DNA of 64,000 bases, from NCBI RefSeq assembly GCF_019249215.1, contig NZ_JAESDI010000008.1:62001-126000 (forward strand), read 5' to 3'. Within the stretch, counting starts at the first letter, position 1, and each line of letters begins with the position of its first letter. The notes beneath the pieces were generated by a model. That model saw only the letters and a list, made by a program, of their open reading frames with translations, was not told where the DNA came from and ran no database searches. The DNA is from Alteromonas lipotrueae (GTDB taxonomy: Bacteria > Pseudomonadota > Gammaproteobacteria > Enterobacterales > Alteromonadaceae). Below, one piece after another: positions 27,668 to 36,270 of this stretch. Made by a program: the position numbers and the translations under genes.

Positions 27668-28930
27668 TTATTTGTTCTTGGCAATTGAAGGCTTTAAAAG
27701 ATTTAGGTTCTCGTGTAAAAAATTACACATTTGGTCGTAAGCGTTCTTCTGATTAAATTCGCCTTGCACTTTTGCTAATGCGTGCATCCTAATGTTTGAT
27801 AAATTGTACTCACCTTCCATAATTCTACTTAGTTGGTTAGATATAGCTATTGGTGAGCTTTCGGGGACAAGAAAGCCTTCAAGTTCGTGCTCTATTAATT
27901 CGGGAATTCCGCTATGAAGCGTTGAGAGGGTTACGATCCCACAGGACATTGACTCCATAAGTGAAACCGGAATTCCTTCCATATCACCATCACTCGCAAC
28001 TTTCGAAGGCAACAAGAATACATCTGCTTCACTTAGAAGTTTTTTAACACCGGAGTGTGTTTGAACTCCGTGAAAATTTATTACATCTGTGAGCCCCAAA
28101 TTTTTAGCTTGTTGTTTTAATGTTTCTAATAATGGACCTCCACCAACCAAATCATATGTGAATGGAGTGTCAGTATTCTTCTTAAGTAAACTCATTGCTT
28201 GAATAGCGTCATCAATCCCCTTCTTCTCGACCATTCTAGCTACAGATACTATTCTGAATTTTCCCCCAGCTCCTACTTTGGAATCTTTGAAGTTGAATTT
28301 GGCTACATCAATGCCCATTCTATTGACTAATATTTTATTACTATCAGCACCTAGTTCAATCAGCTTATTTTTCCATAAGTTACTAATTGGGAATAACGCA
28401 AAAGACTTTTTAAATAACTCTTTATAATCAGCTTCGTATTTTTCTAAGTTTTTCTTTTTAGATATATCAGCACCGTGAAAAACAGGAATCAACTTCCCTT
28501 GTAGAACGTTAGCATCAGTCATTTTCATCGCTGTAACGCCAGCTGTTCCAAAATGAGCAATGATAAAATCATAGTTTTTGCGTTCTTTCTTCTTTTCAAC
28601 TAGAGGGAGAAGTAAGTTTTTTGAGACACTTCCATACTTGAAAATATTAAATAACCCAATAATTTTTGGATTAAATATTGATGTACCTAAAGAGGAAATT
28701 CGGCTGGCTAACTTAGAGTTTGTTTGCTCAGACAAATATACTGTCTTTTTGTCCAATCCGTACTCAACAACTTTCTCATGCATATTTTCGTAATCGCCTT
28801 TAATTAGCGAAATAATGCTTATTTCTATTCCTCTATCCATCAAGCCACAAATTTGATCAATTACAAATGTTTCCGAAGGCAGTGGAAAGCGATTAAGAAA
28901 ATAAAGCACACTAATTTTTTGGTTTTCCAT
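27668..28930 (-). CDS. Glycosyltransferase family 4 (WcaL/AmsK-like)
   Basis: GT-B enzyme of 420 residues from the ATG at 28930, which has AAAGGA about 10 bases upstream; an upstream ATG at 28987 lacks a ribosome site. The N-terminal FLNRFPLPSETFVIDQI is characteristic of EPS transferases such as WcaL and AmsK. Further motifs: HFGTAGVTAMKM, HGADISKKKNLEKYEADY, VARMVEKKGIDDAIQAM, and EGIPVSLMESMSCGI with the two Glu of the ExxxxxxxE motif. AT-rich. Part of the long EPS operon, between murB-like and flippase genes. Donor sugar unknown, often galactose in this group. Confidence 0.9.
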   Translation of the reverse strand: MENQKISVLYFLNRFPLPSETFVIDQICGLMDRGIEISIISLIKGDYENMHEKVVEYGLDKKTVYLSEQTNSKLASRISSLGTSIFNPKIIGLFNIFKYGSVSKNLLLPLVEKKKERKNYDFIIAHFGTAGVTAMKMTDANVLQGKLIPVFHGADISKKKNLEKYEADYKELFKKSFALFPISNLWKNKLIELGADSNKILVNRMGIDVAKFNFKDSKVGAGGKFRIVSVARMVEKKGIDDAIQAMSLLKKNTDTPFTYDLVGGGPLLETLKQQAKNLGLTDVINFHGVQTHSGVKKLLSEADVFLLPSKVASDGDMEGIPVSLMESMSCGIVTLSTLHSGIPELIEHELEGFLVPESSPIAISNQLSRIMEGEYNLSNIRMHALAKVQGEFNQKNAYDQMCNFLHENLNLLKPSIAKNK

Positions 28931-29067
28931 GATATAACAATCCTTTTCGAGGTACATCTCTACAATATATTTGGGATAACAATACACCCGTAAACTACAT
29001 CATGTTTATTTCAGATATACATGTTAGCTTCATGATTGGAATAAAAACTCAGATTGTTAACTTTATA

Positions 29068-30051
29068 TTACAATTCCAAGCCATCAGTATATGTATGTGC
29101 TTGCGTCATCTCTCCGTTTGGGCGGATATATCTGACCTCACAGTCCATACTGAACCCGGTCTTTTCTTTTACAGTATTTCTGGCTAGTGCTATTAGGTAA
29201 AGAACATCTTTACTTGACGCGCCCCCAAGATTGACAATGAAATTTGCATGCAAGGGAGATAGCTGAGCATTACCTTTCCTAACACCTTTTAAACCCGCTT
29301 TCTCTATAGCAAACCCTGGAGGTCCAACAACGTCGTACATAGCAGGGTTAGACAGGAAGACAGAGCCACAGTTTGGAAGTTTACGGGGAAATTTTTTTCT
29401 ACGACTCGATAATATTTTTCGCATCTCATTGCGCACTAAAGAACGTTCTTTTGTTTCTAACTTTAGGGTCACCGCAGCAATAATTACTGGTTCGCCCTGA
29501 AAAGGAGACTCACGGTAAGAATGTTCAATTTCATCTGCATTGATAGTACGTGACTCCCCTTGGAGTGACATCACAATTACACTTTCAACGTTCTCTAAGA
29601 TTCCTCTTCGCTGGCTACCACCGTTCATGTAAACCAAGCCACCGATACGCCCAGGTATACCACAGATGTGCTCTATGCCACTCAAACCATGTCGATATGA
29701 ATGGTAAGCTACTTCGGGAACCCATGCGCCTGCCTCACAGTAAATTCTATTTTCACTAATAGAAATCTTGCTTAGCCCATTGCCAATTTTTATAAGAATC
29801 CCATTAAAACCGTCATCGTCAAAAAGAAGATTTGAACAGTCACCAATTACCAACCGTGGAACATCTTCGAATGTACTGGTGATTGCTAATGCCTCTTGTA
29901 AACCCTCAAGAGAACGAGGCGTAATGACACATTGAGCTAAACCTCCAATCTTCCAGTAGCTTAGTTTATTCAGTGGGACGAGGTACTCTACCTCGTCCTT
30001 GAATTTGGCGTTTAGTTGCTGTTGCAACTCAAACGGCAAATGGAGTTCCAT
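29068..30051 (-). CDS. murB: MurB-like UDP-N-acetylenolpyruvoylglucosamine reductase in EPS operon
   Basis: FAD/NADPH reductase that turns UDP-GlcNAc-enolpyruvate into UDP-MurNAc. 327 residues. FAD domain: LVIGDCSNLLF, GIEHICGIPGRIGGLVYMNGG. Catalytic features are kept: SYRESPF (Tyr/Arg region), PNCGSVFLSNP with the catalytic Ser, HANFIVNLGGASSKDV and the C-terminal Glu in MDCEVRYI. The sequence departs from housekeeping MurB in details (GRIGGLVYMNGG for the usual GTVGGAVYMNAG type). It starts 9 bases after the murA-like gene with AGGATAAT, so the pair is translationally linked. Its place among EPS glycosyltransferases suggests a dedicated role in making a lactyl-ether sugar for the polymer, not wall synthesis; that is inference. 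Confidence 0.88.
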   Translation of the reverse strand: MELHLPFELQQQLNAKFKDEVEYLVPLNKLSYWKIGGLAQCVITPRSLEGLQEALAITSTFEDVPRLVIGDCSNLLFDDDGFNGILIKIGNGLSKISISENRIYCEAGAWVPEVAYHSYRHGLSGIEHICGIPGRIGGLVYMNGGSQRRGILENVESVIVMSLQGESRTINADEIEHSYRESPFQGEPVIIAAVTLKLETKERSLVRNEMRKILSSRRKKFPRKLPNCGSVFLSNPAMYDVVGPPGFAIEKAGLKGVRKGNAQLSPLHANFIVNLGGASSKDVLYLIALARNTVKEKTGFSMDCEVRYIRPNGEMTQAHTYTDGLEL

Positions 30052-30060
30052 ACGATTATC

Positions 30061-31332
30061 CTACTTTTGTATTTCTATATGAATGCCAAGTTGTGCAAGT
30101 TTACCTTCGAGATTGTTGTAGCCACGAAGTGCCATTTCTACGTCGTTAACTACTGACTTTCCTTCTGCACATAAAGCAGCCATAACTAGCGCCATACTTC
30201 CACGTAAATCAGTAGACGTTACTTCTCCCGGTATAAAAGCACCAGGCCCACGCGTAGTGATCTTACCTTCTTCAGTTTCAACCACTGGCACGTCAATTAG
30301 TTTTTGAAGTTCATCTGCATATGCTATGCGCTTTGGATATCTATAGTCGAATATTCGTGAGTCGCCTTGAGCGACTATTCCTAAAAGGGTATAGAAAGAC
30401 TGCATATCGGAAATAATGCCAGGATGGGCACCACAAGCTAATTCGAAAGATTCGACTTGACCATTTTTAATACAATCTGGTGAAAAGTAAATGCTATTGG
30501 AATTACTTAAAAAATCGATACCCATTTTTTTCAAATGTAGAAGCGGAACTTCCATAGAGTCAAATGGAACGTTATTAATTAAAAGAGTACCTTTTGAAAG
30601 AACGCCATATACTAACCAAGTTAATGCCTCGATTCTGTCATACATCACACTTTTTATAGTGCCTTTTAAATAGTCGACACCCTCTACAATAATATTACTA
30701 CTGCCGTTTACTTCAATCACGCTTCCCATTCTACGAAGGAAATCAATAAGGTCTTCAATTTCTGGCGTGATGTAAGCATTAATGATTTCTGTTTTACCTA
30801 CAGCCATACTCGCACATATAAGGGCGTTTTCGGTGCCACCTACAGTTGAAATTGGGAACTTTATTTGACCGCCAATAAAACTCTTTCCCTCTATATGTAT
30901 GAAGTCAGGCTCTTCTGTCACTTTACAGCCCAATGACTCCCAAACCATAATATGAAGGTCGTATCCACGACTACCAATTTTACAACCTCCGGGGTAAGGA
31001 ATTTTCGCACTTCCAGATCGCTTTATTTGAGCAGCCGCAAGAAGATAAGTCGTACGAATTGGATAATCATAAACGTCGAGCTCTGTAGATGTTATTCCCT
31101 TACTGTTAATGCGTAGCGTTTCAGCTTCGTCATCCACAATGATTTCAGCACCAATATTTTGAAGAAATCTGATTTTGTGCTGCGCATCCACTAATTGTGT
31201 TGGAAAATTTTGAAGTATTACTTCCCCATCCGAAATACACGCAGCAGCAAGAAGACGAGTAGCTGAATTTTTTGCTCCGCTTACGTTTATCGTTCCTTGT
31301 GGAGTTTTTCCACCTTCAATAATTGCTTTCAT
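30061..31332 (-). CDS. murA: MurA-like UDP-GlcNAc enolpyruvyl transferase in EPS operon
   Basis: Transfers enolpyruvate from PEP to the 3-OH of UDP-GlcNAc. 423 residues, close to E. coli MurA (419). Active-site elements are present: Lys21-Asn22 in VSGAKNSA, an Arg in YPIRTTYLL, the fosfomycin-target Cys117 in YPGGCKIGSR, YDRIEALTW, the catalytic Asp309 in ISDMQSFY, and STDLRGSMALVMAAL. So it should be active. The sequence is otherwise divergent from the usual gammaproteobacterial MurA (for example STVGGTENALICAS for SVGATVTIMCAA). Neither mlaBCDE/ispB-type nor birA-type neighbours of the housekeeping genes are nearby. AGGATAGT precedes the ATG. With the adjacent murB-like gene it makes a complete UDP-GlcNAc to UDP-MurNAc route inside the EPS operon. 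Confidence 0.9.
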   Translation of the reverse strand: MKAIIEGGKTPQGTINVSGAKNSATRLLAAACISDGEVILQNFPTQLVDAQHKIRFLQNIGAEIIVDDEAETLRINSKGITSTELDVYDYPIRTTYLLAAAQIKRSGSAKIPYPGGCKIGSRGYDLHIMVWESLGCKVTEEPDFIHIEGKSFIGGQIKFPISTVGGTENALICASMAVGKTEIINAYITPEIEDLIDFLRRMGSVIEVNGSSNIIVEGVDYLKGTIKSVMYDRIEALTWLVYGVLSKGTLLINNVPFDSMEVPLLHLKKMGIDFLSNSNSIYFSPDCIKNGQVESFELACGAHPGIISDMQSFYTLLGIVAQGDSRIFDYRYPKRIAYADELQKLIDVPVVETEEGKITTRGPGAFIPGEVTSTDLRGSMALVMAALCAEGKSVVNDVEMALRGYNNLEGKLAQLGIHIEIQK

Positions 31333-31381
31333 ATACTATCCTATTGTTAACTTTAGATTTTTAAATGAGGTGATTAAAACG

Positions 31382-32248
31382 TTAGATAGACATCGGTCGT
31401 TTTGTTAACTTTCTATTAAACGCTCTAACAAAAAACATTCCCGTTGCGATTAACCCTGCCTTTTTAATCGAATATATTATCCAAGAAGGCTTGTTATTTT
31501 TGTGTTTCAAAGAAAAAAGAAATTGCTCCGATACTCTTTTCTTGAACCAATATTCGCCTAAAAATTCTTTATGTTTATACGCAGATCCTAATCGTTTATC
31601 GATTTGTTCAGGTTTCATTTTGCGTACTTTTGCACCAATACCATCTTCATTTTGAAATCTATACAAGAAAATGGGGTTAGGCACATTTACAAATGTCACT
31701 CCTAGTTGGAACAGTCGAACGTACATGTCCCAATCTTGTCCATTATTCAACGATTCATCAAAGGTGTTTTTTAGAAGCAACTCACGCTTGGCGCTAAAGC
31801 CGCTCATTCCGCAATATGTGTTACCTCTCAGTAGTGAGGATTTGGTAACTGAAGTATCTTTGTTAACTACAACGACGTCCTCTTTACCCAGTTGCTTAAA
31901 ACCAGAAACACAAGCATCTGCGCCAGCTCGAAACTGCTCACTTAAGATAGTTAGGTATTCAGGTAGCCAAATATCATCATCATCAAGGAAGGCAACCACG
32001 TCACCACAGGCATACTCAACGCCTAAATTCCTCGCTTTATTCGCGCCACAAGAAACATTTTGTCTACAATATTTAGCATTAAGCGAGTTAATAGCTGGCA
32101 TAACACTGTCGTACGAACAGCTTGAATTGTCGTCAATAATAATTATTTCATGCGGCGAACAAATCTGGTTTTTAACCCCCTCTAGGGCTTCTAATAAGCA
32201 ATCAGGGCGATTGTAGGTGGTTATTACTACTGAGATTTTTAAACTCAC
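31382..32248 (-). CDS. Glycosyltransferase family 2
   Basis: GT-A inverting transferase of 288 residues. Motifs: KISVVITTYNRPDCLLEAL, EIIIIDDNSS, and ACGDVVAFLDDDDIWLPEYL with a clear DDD metal site; NNGQDWDMYVRLFQLG is the acceptor/base region. Start is a GTG that overlaps the stop of the preceding glycosyltransferase by 4 bases (GTGA), with AAGGTG 7-8 bases upstream, so the two are translationally coupled. Position in the middle of the EPS operon indicates addition of one sugar of the repeat unit. Confidence 0.9.
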   Translation of the reverse strand: MSLKISVVITTYNRPDCLLEALEGVKNQICSPHEIIIIDDNSSCSYDSVMPAINSLNAKYCRQNVSCGANKARNLGVEYACGDVVAFLDDDDIWLPEYLTILSEQFRAGADACVSGFKQLGKEDVVVVNKDTSVTKSSLLRGNTYCGMSGFSAKRELLLKNTFDESLNNGQDWDMYVRLFQLGVTFVNVPNPIFLYRFQNEDGIGAKVRKMKPEQIDKRLGSAYKHKEFLGEYWFKKRVSEQFLFSLKHKNNKPSWIIYSIKKAGLIATGMFFVRAFNRKLTKRPMSI

Positions 32249-33357
32249 TGGGTATCACCTTCTTTGCCAATTATTTTTAGTAGTGAAATAGTATTTTCCG
32301 CAATCCTGTCCCAATTGAATTCATACAAAAATGCACTTTGATCTAAGTCTAAATTCAGGGAATCTAAATTCGTTATCTTTTCAGATAATGCTGACGTATC
32401 ACCAACTGGAAAGTAACTGTCTTCGGGGGCTTCAATATCTTTATTCGGTAAAATATCACTTAATAATACTGGCGCACCCGCACTTATGGCTTCTAGTGCC
32501 ACTATAGGTAGTCCCTCGTGGTATGAAGGCAGAACGAATACTTTCGCATGTTTGTAAAGCGCCTTTAGTTCATCACCCGATCTTCGCCCCGCGAAAATTA
32601 TATTTTCGCTTGCCTCTTCCACCAAAGAAGAGGCGTACTCATCTTGGTGATCGGCTTTACCCACAATCACCAATTTCAAATGGCTACTTGACGCCTTATA
32701 AGCAGCAACAAGATCGTGAAAGCCTTTCTCGGGTACTAATCTACCTACTGTTAAAATATAACCTTGTGAAGATATACAGAGTTCTTTAGGAAGCGCACTT
32801 GCCGCTATTGCCCCAGTAAATGACGGAAGCATTCCATTTGGCACATAATTAATTTTTTCGGCTTGCTTCGGAAATTGTGTTTTTAGTTTTTGGGTAAGTG
32901 TTTTACCCACTACAAACATTTTGTTGGAAAAAAGCACACCCATTTTTTCGCCAGTTTTGAGTATGAACTTTGCCAGGCCATTCCACTTTTGCCTGTCATA
33001 ATCGGCACCGTGGTGAGTAACCACTACTTTCATTCCTAATAATCTTGCTAATGGTGTAAACAAAGCAGGGCCAATAGCATGAAGATGAATAACATCTGGA
33101 TGCACAAATATTCTAGCGTATAAAATAGCGAAGAAAGTATGCATAAACGTTTCTAAAAATTTATGTTGTAACGTCCATACACTTATTACGTTAACGCCTT
33201 TATAAGTATACTTTTTTTGATTTACATAAGGCGATCGTGCAATTACTGTTACCGTTACACCACTTTCAACCATACGAGGATACAACTGCTGACAATGGGA
33301 CTCTATTCCACCCATAACATCAGGTATTCCACGTAATCCTATTGCACATATCTTCAT
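32245..33357 (-). CDS. Glycosyltransferase family 4
   Basis: GT-B transferase of 370 residues. Motifs: KICAIGLRGIPDVMGGIESH, HLHAIGPALFTPLARLLG, THHGADYDRQKWNG, TVGRLVPEKGFHDLVAAY and SYHEGLPIVALEAISAGAPV. It is the paralogue of the 17415-18530 enzyme at the left end of the locus. Overlaps the stop of the wzy-like gene by 4 bases (ATGA) and has GAGGTAAT before the start, so tightly coupled. Sugar specificity unknown. Confidence 0.9.
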   Translation of the reverse strand: MKICAIGLRGIPDVMGGIESHCQQLYPRMVESGVTVTVIARSPYVNQKKYTYKGVNVISVWTLQHKFLETFMHTFFAILYARIFVHPDVIHLHAIGPALFTPLARLLGMKVVVTHHGADYDRQKWNGLAKFILKTGEKMGVLFSNKMFVVGKTLTQKLKTQFPKQAEKINYVPNGMLPSFTGAIAASALPKELCISSQGYILTVGRLVPEKGFHDLVAAYKASSSHLKLVIVGKADHQDEYASSLVEEASENIIFAGRRSGDELKALYKHAKVFVLPSYHEGLPIVALEAISAGAPVLLSDILPNKDIEAPEDSYFPVGDTSALSEKITNLDSLNLDLDQSAFLYEFNWDRIAENTISLLKIIGKEGDTQ

Positions 33358-34685
33358 ATTACCTCACGAACTTCATGATTTGCTTTTCTGTCATGAACTT
33401 TAGAAAAAATTGGTTTTTTAGCCGATGCTGATGAAAACACCACACCTATCAATATGGCGAAGAACACTAGCCCTTCAATATTCCACAATGGCATTGTGGC
33501 CATATTCATGATTAGAAAGCCTACAATTGAAAAGGCCACTATTTTAGATAACCCCTTATTGGCAATTTTGAATGCTTGTTGCAAGCAAAATAAACACATG
33601 AAAATAAAGGCAGAGAACCCTATAACACCATATTCATACAGGTTTGAAACGTAGGTATTGTGTGCGTATTTAGCAAATACACCTTTCCAAGAATCGGGCC
33701 CAAACCCAACCATCTGATTTAGCATATTTGCATTTGCAAATGCATCTATATATTGGCTCCAGATAAACACCCGGGCAGACATAATGTCTTTTTCTGCTTC
33801 GCTAAAATAAATTGGTGCTTTAAAAATGATATCTAAATTACTTACTAATAATCCAACGTCCGCAAAGCGCTCTCGCATAGTAAAAGAAAGCAACATAAAA
33901 GCGCTAACTAAAAACATGATTACAATAGTTAATACCGGCGCTTTCTGAGATGGCTTTAACCTTTGCTCAACCAAAGTAAAATAAAATACAGCGGCAATTG
34001 GCAATATAGTAAGAATAGCGGTTCGGTAGTTAACTAATACAAGAAGAATAATAGACAATGTAAACAAGCTGGTTCTAAAGCGAATCGTGTTTTTTTCTGT
34101 AAGCCCTACAACAAATATAAAGCTCACTATTATCATAGAAAAAGCCGCTTCGTGGTTGTATCCACCAATGTAGCTAGTCGAACCATCAGCTTCTGCCGCC
34201 TTTGCTTGGCCAAATACTATTGACAAAATTTGAAGCGTAACCGGCATAACAAAAGCAACCAGCAACTTTTTAAACGTTTCATTCTGCCCTTGGCTGCGGA
34301 TAGATAGGAACAACGCCCCCGCTAACACCAAGAAATAACACCATTTTACCAATACATTAATGGTGCCGGGTATTTGCATATTCACAAAACCGCTTACCGC
34401 AATGGCGGTAAATAAAATATAAAAAGGAAACAGTTTCTTTAAGGTAAAAACAGCGGTAGGAATAAGCAGTAAGCCCAAACCCGCTACGCCTATACTTCCC
34501 AATGCGTTAATTGAAAAGCCAGCTACTAGTGGCGGGTAGGTAATAGTATGAAATGCAGATAAGAAGTAGCGCAACCATATTGCGCAAATGGCAAACGCTA
34601 AATACTTATTGCAATTACCGGTAATGGTTCTATACACCATTATTAGGCTAACCACCCCTACCAGTAGTTTGATTGCTTCAAACAT
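33354..34685 (-). CDS. O-antigen polymerase/ligase-like protein (Wzy candidate 1)
   Basis: Integral membrane protein of 443 residues with about 10-12 hydrophobic segments and a large loop near the C-terminus. Family pattern: GGYNHEAAFSMIIVSFIF, LVNYRTAILTILPIAAV and, in the C-terminal part, VGFGPDSWKGVFAKYAHNTYVSNLYEYGVIGFSAF, which matches the Wzy_C/O-antigen ligase signature (H-N-x(n)-Y-G-V-I-G). Placed between two glycosyltransferases in the Wzx-containing operon, it is the more likely polymerase of this EPS. Starts 6 bases after the upstream glycosyltransferase stop. Confidence 0.85.
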   Translation of the reverse strand: MFEAIKLLVGVVSLIMVYRTITGNCNKYLAFAICAIWLRYFLSAFHTITYPPLVAGFSINALGSIGVAGLGLLLIPTAVFTLKKLFPFYILFTAIAVSGFVNMQIPGTINVLVKWCYFLVLAGALFLSIRSQGQNETFKKLLVAFVMPVTLQILSIVFGQAKAAEADGSTSYIGGYNHEAAFSMIIVSFIFVVGLTEKNTIRFRTSLFTLSIILLVLVNYRTAILTILPIAAVFYFTLVEQRLKPSQKAPVLTIVIMFLVSAFMLLSFTMRERFADVGLLVSNLDIIFKAPIYFSEAEKDIMSARVFIWSQYIDAFANANMLNQMVGFGPDSWKGVFAKYAHNTYVSNLYEYGVIGFSAFIFMCLFCLQQAFKIANKGLSKIVAFSIVGFLIMNMATMPLWNIEGLVFFAILIGVVFSSASAKKPIFSKVHDRKANHEVREVI

Positions 34686-34691
34686 AATTAG

Positions 34692-35828
34692 TTAGTCTTC
34701 TTTTTCTAAAATGGCACTTACGCGCTTGTGAAAAGCGGCATAGGAAAACTGCTGCGCGCACGCTTGGCTTTTTTGAACATATCGCGATCGGTTAGCACTA
34801 CCTTTGAATAACACCAACGCATCAGCAACACCTTGGGCGTTATTTAACTCGCACAGTATGCCATTCTTTTCTTCGCTGGCACCAGAAACTTGGTACGGGT
34901 ATTGTTCGGCAATAATTTCAGCTGGGCCCGACTCGCAATTTGTTGCAATTACCGGCTTGTTCAAACACATGGCTTCCACAATGGCATTGGGGAAACCTTC
35001 TGCATTACTGGTTGAAACAAAATATTCTGCCTTGGCCACATAGGGGTAAGGGTTTGGCTTAAAACCTAAAAAATGCACTCTATCTGCAATGCCAAGTGTT
35101 TTAGCTAGCGCTTTTAGCATGGCCTCTTCATCGCCCACGCCCAAAATAACTAAGTCTTCAACAATATCGGCTTTCGCATAAGCATTTAGTAACAGTGAAA
35201 AGTTTTTGTTTTTAACTAACCGCCCTACCCCAATAATGTATGGCGCTTTAGGAATGTCGGTTACCGCTTCACTTGCTAGTTCATGAAGCTGCGCAATATC
35301 GTAAGGGTTATATAATAAAGATACTTTAGGCTCTGGCACCGCATAGTTTTCAATTAAATCGGCTTTTACACCTTCAGACACAGCCACCACGTTATTGGCA
35401 CGCTTGTACAAAAGCTTAACTAAAAAACGGCTAATTCCATCTTTTAAACCACCCGATAAATGGCTAGTAGTATTTACACGTTCGCTAATAATGGCGCAGT
35501 AACCTAACGATTTTGCTATCGCTATATTTAAGAAATTACTACGCGTTAAAAAACTAAAACAAACTTGAGGGTTTAAAGAAGCAAGCAAAGGCTTTAATTG
35601 TTGATAACCGGCTTTAAGGCTGCCATTACTGGTAAGTACTGTTTTGGTCACATAAGGGGGGCACTGCTGACTTTCTTCAAGCGTGTCTAGTAATACAAGG
35701 TGAACAGGTACGCCAGCGTCGGAAAAATACGTTTCCATTATAGCCAGCAACTTTGCCATAACCCGTTCAGCACCACCGCCTTCAAGGGAATTAATGATAA
35801 ACACCACGGGGCGGTTACTTTTCAGCAT
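34692..35828 (-). CDS. Glycosyltransferase family 4
   Basis: First gene of the long minus-strand EPS operon. GT-B enzyme of 378 residues: IINSLEGGGAERVMAKLL, FSFLTRSNFLNIAIAKSLG, VGRLVKNKNFSLLLNAY, and NAEGFPNAIVEAMCLNKPVI with NCESGPAEII. Same length and motif order as the 16293-17429 enzyme, so these are paralogues. AAGGAAG lies about 11 bases before the ATG. The 17-bp palindrome described separately lies 68 bases upstream of the start. Donor sugar unknown. Confidence 0.9.
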   Translation of the reverse strand: MLKSNRPVVFIINSLEGGGAERVMAKLLAIMETYFSDAGVPVHLVLLDTLEESQQCPPYVTKTVLTSNGSLKAGYQQLKPLLASLNPQVCFSFLTRSNFLNIAIAKSLGYCAIISERVNTTSHLSGGLKDGISRFLVKLLYKRANNVVAVSEGVKADLIENYAVPEPKVSLLYNPYDIAQLHELASEAVTDIPKAPYIIGVGRLVKNKNFSLLLNAYAKADIVEDLVILGVGDEEAMLKALAKTLGIADRVHFLGFKPNPYPYVAKAEYFVSTSNAEGFPNAIVEAMCLNKPVIATNCESGPAEIIAEQYPYQVSGASEEKNGILCELNNAQGVADALVLFKGSANRSRYVQKSQACAQQFSYAAFHKRVSAILEKED

Positions 35829-36270
35829 GAAACGTCATCTTCCTTGTCTTTAGACTAAATGCTAGTGCCAAGTTTAGCACAGCTCTATTTTGGTTTTGTA
35901 GTAAAATTACAACATTACGGCACCAGTACGTTTGCTGAACCACCTGTAATACGTATATTGGTAATAATTTAGCTATGCGTGTTGCAAGCATCTTGCGTGC
36001 ACGCTTATTTCTTACTATGTGCTTACGTTACTATTATGCACTTAACCGTTAATGCGGTTACTCACTAAAACCATACATGAAACATGCCAAATGTGGGCAT
36101 TAATGTATTTTCCTGCCTTACCTTGTTGAAATAACTTTTAACTTTTGTATAAGTTTGACACTATCAATTTACTGCCACATGTTTAATATACTATGAAGTG
36201 GTTAACGTTTTCTTACAGCTATTTATTCTAATAAATTCGTCTCATTATGGTGCATTAAGGCTCAACTGGC
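35829..36270. other. Divergent intergenic region between EPS operon and lapG
   Basis: About 440 bases with no ORF of note. It holds the 17-bp palindrome at 35896-35912. A TTGACA hexamer occurs at 36155-36160 on the plus strand toward lapG, but no good -10 lies 16-18 bases further, so I do not call a promoter there. Both flanking units must start from this region. Confidence 0.6.
35896..35912. promoter_or_regulatory. 17-bp near-palindrome, candidate EPS operator (copy 1)
   Basis: TTGTAGTAAAATTACAA: inverted 7-mers around AAA with one mismatch. Together with its flanks (35893-35913) it matches the element at 47475-47495 at 20 of 21 positions. It lies 67 bases upstream of the start codon of the minus-strand glycosyltransferase operon and 358 bases upstream of lapG. 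The symmetry and reuse suggest binding of a dimeric regulator shared by EPS units. Confidence 0.6.

Noticed and set aside
36155-36160. TTGACA as -35 of a lapG promoter
   Set aside because: No acceptable -10 lies at 16-18 bases; TATACT-like sequence is 26 bases away.
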